This document shows, one piece after another, positions 7,597-12,117 of a DNA stretch of 12,117 nt (the first letter of the stretch is position 1; each line of letters opens with the position of its first letter). Where the stretch lies: positions 1 to 12,117 of the forward strand of contig PXRQ01000013.1 of NCBI GenBank assembly GCA_003022005.1. Direction: 5' to 3'. This DNA is from Halobacteriales archaeon QS_5_70_15. GTDB taxonomy: Archaea; Halobacteriota; Halobacteria; Halobacteriales; Haloarculaceae. The position numbers were made by a program, and so were the translations under genes. The notes under the pieces are model-generated. The model ran no database searches, was not told the DNA's origin, and saw nothing but the letters and a program-made list of their open reading frames with translations.

Positions 7597-7990
7597 GACA
7601 CGCGGCGGTTGTGAGCGGAGCGATGTTAACGGTGTCCCCGGGGTTCGGCGGTCCCTGCCCGGCACGATCCCGATGGCGGCCGCGACGACGAAGTACAGCG
7701 CGCCCACCGTCGAGACGGTCGCCGTCGCCCCGAGCGAGAGGCCGACGTAGAGCGAGACGAGGCCGACCGCGGCGAACAGCCCGGCACCGACCGAGAGCAG
7801 ACCGCCCCGGACGCCAACGTCGAGCGGCGCGCCGGCGACGAGAGCGTACGCACCCACCAGGACGGCGGCGACGACGTAGGTTATCGCGGCGGCCGTACCG
7901 GGCCGACGGCGTCGCTCGCGAGGTCCGCGGGCACCAGCCCAGCCCCCAGGTGAACGTCGTCCCCAGCGCGAACGGGATGGCGGAGTTCAT
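7597..7990 (-). pseudogene. Truncated, frameshifted DMT/EamA-type membrane protein remnant
   Basis: From the ATG at 7990 the frame reads MNSAIPFALGTTFTWGLG, a typical first helix of EamA-type (drug/metabolite transporter) proteins. The expected continuation LVPADLASDAVGPVR is in the next frame, after about 7937. The following helix ITYVVAAVLVGAYALVAG and two more hydrophobic segments (GLLSVGAGLFAAVGLVSLY; VSTVGALYFVVAAAIGIV) are in a third frame from about 7885. Each change corresponds to one missing base in a G/C run. After AAIGIV the hydrophobic pattern ends, and the frame runs without a stop into the glutaredoxin gene. Only about four helices remain, too few for a full 10-helix transporter. 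Two errors plus the missing 3' end suggest decay. Sequencing error in G/C runs could explain the frameshifts but not the missing end. Half-size EamA proteins exist, so the original length is uncertain. Confidence 0.6.
7622..7631 (-). promoter_or_regulatory. TATA-like element of the glutaredoxin gene
   Basis: On the minus strand it reads CGTTAACATC, centred about 30 nt before the glutaredoxin ATG. It lies inside the tail of the membrane-protein remnant, which suggests the redox gene is transcribed on its own. Confidence 0.4.
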
Positions 7991-8165
7991 GCCGCGAGGA
8001 CCCGGTGCTGTCGTATAACGCCCGCGGAACACGCCGGCGTGGCGTGCACCGTCGGATGACCGGCGGAGCGGGCGGTCCCGGGGCCGGACGAACCCCCGGT
8101 TGCCACGGTACGCGGTCGGTTCCTCGACCCGTCCATTCATGACCTCGCCCGTGGAGCGTCCCGAC

Positions 8166-8672
8166 ATGCTCGAGGCAGGCGACGCCGCACCGGCGTTCGA
8201 GGCACCGATGGTCACGCCCGAGAACGCCGCGGGGAAGTCCGGCGAGTTCACGTCCGAAGAGGTCGAACCGTTCGCGCTGGAGGACGCGCTCGCGGAGGGA
8301 CCGGTCGCGCTCGCGTTCTTCCCGGGGGCGTTCTCGCGGACCTGCACGCGGGAGATGTGCCGGATGCGGGACTGGTGGTCGGAACTCGCCGACCTCCCGG
8401 GGTCGGTGTACGGGGTGAGCGCCGACCCGCCGTTCCCGCAGCTGGCGTTCGTCGACGCGTACGACCTCTCCTTCCCGCTGCTCTCGACGTTCAACAACGA
8501 CGTCCTCGGAGAGTACGGCGTCCGGGTCGAGGAGGGCATCCTCCGGGGGATCGCCCGCCGGAGCGTGTTCGTCCTCGCGCCCGACCGGACCGTCGAGTAC
8601 GCCTGGGCCGCCGATGAGCCGCTCACCTTTCCGGACCTCGGCGAGATAGCGGCGGCGCTGGAGTCGGCGTAG
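8166..8672 (+). CDS. Peroxiredoxin, Bcp/AhpC-TSA family
   Basis: This 168-aa thiol peroxidase reduces hydrogen and organic peroxides in the cytoplasm. It has the family opening LEAGDAAPAFEAP and the active-site segment FFPGAFSRTCTREMC (51-65). The peroxidatic cysteine is Cys60 and a second cysteine five residues on (Cys65) matches the C-x4-C arrangement of atypical 2-Cys Bcp enzymes. VYGVSADPPFPQLAFVDAY and the late IARRSVFVLAPD segment also fit. The insert EFTSEEVEPFALEDALAEG replaces the shorter loop of many relatives. The ATG at 8166 gives the usual N-terminus and has GGAG at 8153-8156, nine bases upstream. An in-frame ATG at 8139 would add nine residues and cannot be excluded. The nearby glutaredoxin-like protein could supply electrons, but nothing in the sequence shows this. 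Confidence 0.92.
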   Translation: MLEAGDAAPAFEAPMVTPENAAGKSGEFTSEEVEPFALEDALAEGPVALAFFPGAFSRTCTREMCRMRDWWSELADLPGSVYGVSADPPFPQLAFVDAYDLSFPLLSTFNNDVLGEYGVRVEEGILRGIARRSVFVLAPDRTVEYAWAADEPLTFPDLGEIAAALESA

Positions 8673-8732
8673 CGGCCGACCGGGTATCGGAACGCGACCG
8701 GAGCGGCGGATCGAGGTCGTGCCGCAAACGAC

Positions 8733-8742
8733 AGGTTTCACG
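8733..8742 (+). promoter_or_regulatory. TATA-like element of the 131-aa gene
   Basis: AGGTTTCACG is centred about 28 nt ahead of the ATG at 8766 and follows a CAAACGACA stretch that could act as the upstream BRE. The spacing fits a leaderless transcript. Confidence 0.4.
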
Positions 8743-8765
8743 TTCCGCCCCCCGTTACGCCGTCC

Positions 8766-9161
8766 ATGGAACACGTCCACCTGACGATCCCCGAGCGGCT
8801 GATCGAACTGCTCCCGGAGGACGGGGCCGACGCCGCACGTGACATGGAGCGGGCCGTCGAGGGGTACGAGCGGGCCGTGAACCGCGCCATCGACGCCGGC
8901 GGCGAGGGCGAGGTCGACGCGGCCGAACTGCTCGACGTCATCGAGCACATGGAGGCCCGGATGAAGACCTACGACGAGTTCGTCCCCGAACTGCGAGCGT
9001 GGGGGCAGTCCCCCGCCTACGCCGTCGCGTGGCGGGACCTCCACGCGAACCTCGTCGAACAGCTCCACGCCCACGGGGACCTCGCGGACCGCCTCGACCG
9101 CGAGCGCAACTACCGGCTCGTCGACGACGGTATCCGGCTGAAGGACGTGACGGAGGACTGA
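8766..9161 (+). CDS. Conserved-looking acidic hypothetical protein (131 aa)
   Basis: I do not recognise a family. The protein is acidic, mostly predicted helical from its heptad-like Leu/Ala spacing, soluble, and free of cysteine. It starts with a beta-like MEHVHLTIPERLIELL segment, followed by helices around residues 20-45 and 50-75 and a third rich in His/Asp (90-115: WRDLHANLVEQLHAHGDLADRL contains the core of it). Codon use is typical of its neighbours: high GC at third positions, with acidic residues as in haloarchaeal proteins. A promoter at proper spacing supports expression. It stands alone between the peroxiredoxin gene and an AT-rich patch. The His residues (His94, His100, His102) might bind metal, but that is speculation. 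Confidence 0.8.
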   Translation: MEHVHLTIPERLIELLPEDGADAARDMERAVEGYERAVNRAIDAGGEGEVDAAELLDVIEHMEARMKTYDEFVPELRAWGQSPAYAVAWRDLHANLVEQLHAHGDLADRLDRERNYRLVDDGIRLKDVTED

Positions 9162-9227
9162 TTCACGTCTCGGTAGACTCTCGACTACGGACGGCGGCAT
9201 CCGCTGCCGACTGCGTCACCAGTTGAT

Positions 9228-9275
9228 GACACATACATTACACTTTTGAGGATATAGACGCAAATAGACGGGTGT
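9228..9275 (+). promoter_or_regulatory. AT-rich promoter region of the 44-aa ORF with 10-nt-spaced direct repeats
   Basis: The stretch is AT-rich by local standards and contains GATATAG (9251-9257), about 22 nt before the ATG at 9276. ATAGACG occurs twice, at 9254-9260 and 9264-9270, exactly 10 nt apart (about one helical turn), covering the region between the TATA box and the start. Regulator binding is only a possibility. Confidence 0.4.
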
Positions 9276-9410
9276 ATGGCGGAGAAGACGTCTAACAAGG
9301 CAAAAAAGGAAGTGAACGACACGGTGAGGAGGCTCATGGGTGAAAAGTACGACGAGGAGTCCAACCGATACAGGGACGAGGACACCGGGAAGTACACCCA
9401 CGGTCCGTAG
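9276..9410 (+). CDS. Small lysine-rich protein of unknown function (44 aa)
   Basis: The frame begins MAEKTSNKAKKEVNDTVRRL and ends YRDEDTGKYTHGP, then TAG. The first half is basic (Lys 4, 8, 10, 11; Arg 18, 19) and probably one amphipathic helix; the second half is acidic and Tyr/Asp-rich. There is no cysteine, membrane segment or signal peptide. Codon use differs from the neighbours: AAA, AGG, TCT and AAC appear where the rest of the window strongly favours GC-ending codons, and the surrounding DNA is AT-rich. This suggests foreign or fast-evolving origin. An upstream TATA-like sequence and a clean ATG-to-TAG frame with sensible protein composition support it as real. I do not recognise it. 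A DNA- or RNA-binding micro-protein is one possibility, without direct evidence. Confidence 0.6.
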   Translation: MAEKTSNKAKKEVNDTVRRLMGEKYDEESNRYRDEDTGKYTHGP

Positions 9411-9502
9411 GTAAATCGACGGCGCGGACTTCGAGATCTGCCTCGGGATATTTCCGGCTCTGTCCACGTAGTCTCTGGGCGTAGTCCGATCCGGTACGTG
9501 TC

Positions 9503-10297
9503 TCAGAACGACCCGCCGAGTGCCTCGATCTGGTCGGCGTCGTGACCGTAGAGCACGCGCGCGCCGTGGCGGCGCTCCAGTTCCTTGCACCGCTCCATGC
9601 TGTCGTGCCAGTCCCGGGTCGAATGGAGGAGGCTCGCGCCCATCGACCAACCGGACTCGTAGTTCGCCCGGACGTAGGCCTGGTCGCCGGCGACCAGCAC
9701 CGGGTCCTCGCGGTCGACGAACACACCCAGCAGGCCCGCCGTGTGGCCGGGGAGGTGGTGGAGCTCGATGTCCTCGAACAGGGTGTGTCGCCGGCCGTGG
9801 ACCACCTCCCAGTTCAGGTCGTGGTCGAAGTCCTCGAGGACATACGCCTCGTCGGCGTCCGGTTCGTCGGTCAGTGCGGAGTAGTAGGCGTGTTTGAGTT
9901 CGGCCTCGTGGACGACGATCGGCACGTCGGTGCCGTCGAAGGCGTAGAGCCCGCCCGCGTGGTCGAGGTGGAGGTGGCTCTGTATCACGAGGTCGATGTC
10001 CTCGACCGAGTAGCCGACGGATTCGAGGTCCGCCTCGAGCGGCCGGGGATCCTCGTGTGTGAACGCCTCGTACAGGCCGTCCGGCCAGTGGCCGTCGACC
10101 GCCTCCGGGTGCGAGCCGGTGTCCCAGAGCACGGTCGCCTCGGGGTGGTCGAGGACGAGGTTGAACACGATGCCCTCGCCGCGGTGCAGATCGGGGTCGG
10201 GCTCGCTCGCGGTGGCGGTGACGAACCCGTCGAGGATGGCGTTCGTGTCCGCGGTGATGGTGCCCCTGTCGACGACGGTGATCGGACAGTCGACCAT
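9503..10297 (-). CDS. MBL-fold metallo-hydrolase, N-acyl-homoserine-lactonase-like
   Basis: This 264-aa metallo-beta-lactamase-fold protein resembles the AHL-lactonase (AiiA-like) branch. It has the zinc motif HLHLDH at 108-113 (in VIQSHLHLDHAGGL), a third-ligand His185 in LPGHTAG, Asp205 in VAGDQAYV and His252 in YGHDADQ. Together these form a complete dinuclear site. The N-terminal NLVLDHPEATVLWDTGSH segment is typical of the lactonase group. It would hydrolyse a lactone or related ester in the cytoplasm, with no signal peptide seen. The true substrate is unknown, and haloarchaeal AHL signalling is not shown by anything here. The ATG at 10297 gives the family N-terminus (MVDCPITVVDRGTI). 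No obvious TATA box lies upstream. It converges on the 44-aa ORF across a 92-bp gap. Confidence 0.9.
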   Translation of the reverse strand: MVDCPITVVDRGTITADTNAILDGFVTATASEPDPDLHRGEGIVFNLVLDHPEATVLWDTGSHPEAVDGHWPDGLYEAFTHEDPRPLEADLESVGYSVEDIDLVIQSHLHLDHAGGLYAFDGTDVPIVVHEAELKHAYYSALTDEPDADEAYVLEDFDHDLNWEVVHGRRHTLFEDIELHHLPGHTAGLLGVFVDREDPVLVAGDQAYVRANYESGWSMGASLLHSTRDWHDSMERCKELERRHGARVLYGHDADQIEALGGSF

Positions 10298-10331
10298 ACG
10301 CTGCCGTCTCGGCGGGTGGGCGCTTGGGCGT

Positions 10332-10551
10332 GTGGGTCGGGGCGTCTCAGCGGTGCTCGGGGCCCTCGCGTTCGCGTTGCTGCCCGCCGGCGTTCTCGTC
10401 CTGTTCGGACCGTGGCTCCCCCGTCTGTTTCGGGTACTTCCTCTGCTTGCCGGGGCTGGCCGACCTCGGTAGCCTCTCGGCTGCGGGTGGCCTCGCGCTC
10501 GCGGTGCGGCTCTACGGGGAGGGGTACCTCGCCCTTCCGGACGTCCGGTGA
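10332..10551 (+). pseudogene. Possible frameshifted small two-helix membrane protein
   Basis: From a GTG at 10332 the frame reads VGRGVSAVLGALAFALLPAG and continues as a hydrophobic helix (VLVLFGPWLP), then becomes Arg-rich and stops at 10472. Another frame takes over with GLADLGSLSAAGGLALAV and a sensible end, RLYGEGYLALPDVR, then TGA at 10551. A single one-base shift near 10415-10435 would join them into a protein of about 73 residues with two membrane helices. It occupies nearly all of the 303-bp gap between the hydrolase and lrp. No ATG or promoter was identified. Chance hydrophobic frames in GC-rich DNA are a real alternative. Confidence 0.35.
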
Positions 10552-10600
10552 CCGCGGTCCCCTCCCGGATCCGGGCGGGTCGACCGATCGGGACCGCGAG

Positions 10601-11014
10601 TCAGCCCAGTTTCTCGTCGAGGATGAGCCGCGTCTTCGTCGAGACGACCTCGTCCATCTCGCGGGCCTTCGTGATGAGGTCGTTCAGCGCGCCCGTGTCG
10701 GTGGTATCGGCGACGACGACGATGTCCTCCTCGCCGGAGACCTGCCAGACGAAGTCGACCTCGGACCACTCGGCCATCCGCTCGGACACCTCGGTGGTGT
10801 CGACGTCGACCGCGACCCCGACCTCGATCATCGCCTTGACGTTCCCGGTGCGGGTGGCGACGGTGAACCGCTCGATGATCCCCTCGTCGACGAGCCGTTC
10901 GACCCTGTTCCGGACCGTCCCCTCGCTGGTGCCGACCCGGTCGGCGATCTCCGTGTACGGGGTCCGCGAGTCCCGGCGGAGGATGGCCAGTATCTCGCGG
11001 TCGAGTCCGTCCAT
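10601..11014 (-). CDS. Lrp/AsnC family transcriptional regulator
   Basis: This 137-aa protein has the standard two-domain design: an N-terminal winged helix-turn-helix (residues 3-50, LDREILAILRRDSRTPYTEI, then VGTSEGTVRNRVERLVDEGII) and a C-terminal RAM ligand-binding/oligomerisation domain (about 60-132) with the VSGEEDIVVVADTTD turn. Such proteins form dimers to octamers, bind amino acids or related metabolites, and often control their own and neighbouring genes. It is divergent from carA across a 102-bp gap containing two matching inverted repeats, one 37-51 bp before its own ATG. The inferred role is autoregulation and control of carA. The ligand is unknown; arginine, glutamine or a pyrimidine-related compound would fit the neighbour. 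An lrpA1-like name may apply, but I cannot confirm the orthology. Confidence 0.93.
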   Translation of the reverse strand: MDGLDREILAILRRDSRTPYTEIADRVGTSEGTVRNRVERLVDEGIIERFTVATRTGNVKAMIEVGVAVDVDTTEVSERMAEWSEVDFVWQVSGEEDIVVVADTTDTGALNDLITKAREMDEVVSTKTRLILDEKLG

Positions 11015-11050
11015 CGAGGTGTGATCGTTCCCCCCCTCCGTACTTGACGA

Positions 11051-11065
11051 TTACGAATTTCGTAA
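11051..11065. promoter_or_regulatory. Operator candidate 1: perfect 7-1-7 inverted repeat
   Basis: TTACGAATTTCGTAA is a perfect palindrome around a central T. It lies 37-51 bp upstream of the lrp ATG, at or just beyond its promoter, and 52-66 bp upstream of the carA ATG, upstream of the carA TATA-like element. The size fits a dimeric Lrp-family binding site. Confidence 0.7.
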
Positions 11066-11083
11066 CTCGGCTTCGAACAAAAC

Positions 11084-11093
11084 GGTTATTGTG
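11084..11093 (+). promoter_or_regulatory. TATA-like element of carA
   Basis: GGTTATTGTG, preceded by an ACAAAAC stretch, is centred about 29 nt before the carA ATG. This predicts a leaderless transcript starting at or next to 11117. It is flanked on both sides by the two operator candidates. Confidence 0.55.
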
Positions 11094-11103
11094 GGGTCAT
11101 CCG

Positions 11104-11116
11104 TACGAGTCTCGTA
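11104..11116. promoter_or_regulatory. Operator candidate 2: perfect 6-1-6 inverted repeat touching the carA start
   Basis: TACGAGTCTCGTA is a perfect palindrome whose last base is directly followed by the A of the carA ATG. It shares the pattern TACGA[AG]T[TC]TCGTA with operator 1, and the centres (11058 and 11110) are 52 bp apart, close to five helical turns. If carA is leaderless, a protein bound here would cover the transcription start. Confidence 0.7.
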
Positions 11117-12117
11117 ATGTCGGACGCCTACCTGGCCCTGGAGGACGGCAGCGTGGTCGAGGCGCGGTGTCGTTCCCCCGGCCGTACGCGCGGCGAACTG
11201 GTGTTCACGACCGCCTACACGGGCTACGAGGAGTCGCTGACCGACCCCTCCTACGAGGAGCAGGTCCTCACGTTCTCGTACCCGCTGATCGGCAACTACG
11301 GCGTCCGAGAGGAACGCTTCGAGTCCGACCGCGTCCACCCCCGCGCCGCCGTCGCCCGCGAGTTCACCGACGACGTCGCCGAGTGGCTCGCCGAGGAGGG
11401 CGTTCCGGCCGTCGACCACCTCGACACCCGCGACCTCGTCACGGGCATCCGCGACGAGGGGGCGATGAAGTGCGGCATCGCGGCCGGGCCGGACGCGACG
11501 CCGGAGGCCGCGGAGGAGGAGCTCGCGCTGTGCAAGGGGATGAGCGAGCACACCGACATCGGCGAGCGGGTCTCCATCGCCGAGCGCGAGACGCACAACC
11601 CCGAGGGGTCGGGCCCGCGGGTCGCGCTGATCGACTGCGGCGCGAAGGGCTCGATCCTCGAGTCGCTGGTCGAGCGCGACGCCGTCGTCGAGACGCTCCC
11701 CTACGACGCCACCCCCGCGGAGGTGGCGGACGTCGACCCGGACGTCGTGTTCGTCTCGAACGGGCCCGGCGATCCGGAGAACTTCGTGGCCGCGAAGGAC
11801 CTCGTCGAGGCGTACGCGGGCGAGTTCCCGCTCGCCGGCATCTGTCTCGGCCAGCAGGTCATCGCGTCGGCGCTCGGGGGCGGCACCGAGAAGATGGAGT
11901 TCGGCCACCGCGGGGTGAACCAGCCGGTCCGCGACCTCCGGTCGAACAAGGTGGTCATGACCACCCAGAACCACGGCTACACCGTCTCGGATCCGGGGCC
12001 GCTCGAGGTCACGCAGGTGAACGTCAACGACGACACGCCGGAGGGGCTGGAGAGCGACGACCTCGAGATCATCACCCGGCAGTACCACCCCGAGGCGAAC
12101 CCGGGACCCCACGACTC
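11117..12117 (+). CDS. carA: Carbamoyl-phosphate synthase small (glutaminase) subunit, 3' end beyond the window
   Basis: The first 333 residues are present and the frame is still open at the window edge; the complete protein is usually about 350-380 residues. CarA hydrolyses glutamine and passes ammonia to CarB, which makes carbamoyl phosphate for arginine and pyrimidine synthesis. The N-terminal CPSase domain (1-150) shows FTTAYTGYEESLTDPSY (30-46) and YPLIGNYG (55-62). The class I glutamine amidotransferase domain (about 167 onward) shows SNGPGDPE (214-221), the nucleophile elbow GICLGQQ with Cys243, and catalytic His324 and Glu326 in QYHPEANPGPHD. The N-terminus MSDAYLALEDG is the usual one. 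Control by the divergent Lrp/AsnC regulator through the two flanking palindromes is inferred. carB is expected downstream but is not in view. Confidence 0.96.
   Translation, partial: MSDAYLALEDGSVVEARCRSPGRTRGELVFTTAYTGYEESLTDPSYEEQVLTFSYPLIGNYGVREERFESDRVHPRAAVAREFTDDVAEWLAEEGVPAVDHLDTRDLVTGIRDEGAMKCGIAAGPDATPEAAEEELALCKGMSEHTDIGERVSIAERETHNPEGSGPRVALIDCGAKGSILESLVERDAVVETLPYDATPAEVADVDPDVVFVSNGPGDPENFVAAKDLVEAYAGEFPLAGICLGQQVIASALGGGTEKMEFGHRGVNQPVRDLRSNKVVMTTQNHGYTVSDPGPLEVTQVNVNDDTPEGLESDDLEIITRQYHPEANPGPHD

Noticed and set aside
7333..7857. A genuine membrane-anchored glutaredoxin fusion of 174 aa
   Set aside because: The hydrophobic part is better explained as the rest of a frameshifted EamA gene starting at 7990, and the glutaredoxin has its own family-typical start and TATA-like box. 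Kept as a minor possibility in the findings.
5513..8626. Leftward open frame of over 1000 codons across arcS, the glutaredoxin and the peroxiredoxin genes
   Set aside because: It overlaps three recognisable genes and has no recognisable domain; only its MNSAIPFALG-like segment near 7990 is meaningful, as the start of the transporter remnant.
9185..9397. Leftward 70-aa hydrophobic ORF opposite the 44-aa gene
   Set aside because: Its hydrophobic look follows from being the complement of Lys/Glu/Asp-rich codons. The rightward frame has the better start, promoter and composition.
9542..11047. Rightward open frame of 501 codons opposite the hydrolase and lrp
   Set aside because: It is antisense to two clearly conserved genes, with shadow composition in both halves.
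11051..12112. Leftward open frame of 353 codons opposite carA
   Set aside because: It is antisense to carA, which has complete glutaminase motifs and its own promoter.

Overview
The window looks like chromosome from a halophilic archaeon (Halobacteria). It is very GC-rich, the predicted proteins are strongly acidic, most starts have a TATA-like element about 25-30 nt upstream of the start codon with no Shine-Dalgarno (leaderless mRNAs), and it carries archaea-specific tRNA-modification genes (archaeosine pathway). I see no phage, transposase, integrase, CRISPR array, tRNA or rRNA. This is mostly ordinary housekeeping sequence with several decayed or orphan pieces between the genes.

Layout, left to right. 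Positions 1-188 hold nothing I can support. A short exported-protein ORF lies at 189-392 (-). The deoxyribose-phosphate aldolase deoC (-) and the archaeosine tRNA-guanine transglycosylase tgtA (+) diverge from an 88-bp gap with back-to-back TATA-like boxes. Between tgtA and the next gene is a broken, leftward reading fragment of a cell-surface protein with a Ser/Thr/Pro stalk and an 18-bp tandem repeat. A tungsten-type aldehyde ferredoxin oxidoreductase (+) follows, then archaeosine synthase arcS/tgtA2 (+). TgtA puts preQ0 base into position 15 of tRNA and ArcS acts on that base next, so this stretch holds two consecutive enzymes of one pathway. The TgtA here lacks the C-terminal PUA RNA-binding domain, whereas ArcS has one.

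The right half begins with a leftward glutaredoxin-like gene (convergent with arcS). In front of it lies a truncated, twice-frameshifted remnant of a drug/metabolite-transporter-type membrane protein. Next come a Bcp-type peroxiredoxin (+), an unrecognised acidic 131-aa protein (+), and a 44-aa lysine-rich ORF (+) in a small AT-rich island. A lactonase-like metallo-beta-lactamase-fold hydrolase (-) and a possible frameshifted two-helix membrane ORF follow. The window ends with an Lrp/AsnC regulator (-) divergent from carA (+, cut by the window edge). The lrp-carA gap holds two matching perfect inverted repeats centred 52 bp apart. One sits directly against the carA start codon and the other is near the lrp promoter, a strong candidate for a local autoregulatory and carA-controlling operator pair.

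I did not find a convincing new multi-gene system. The best leads are the lrp-carA operator pair, the AT-rich micro-gene, and the two decayed genes.
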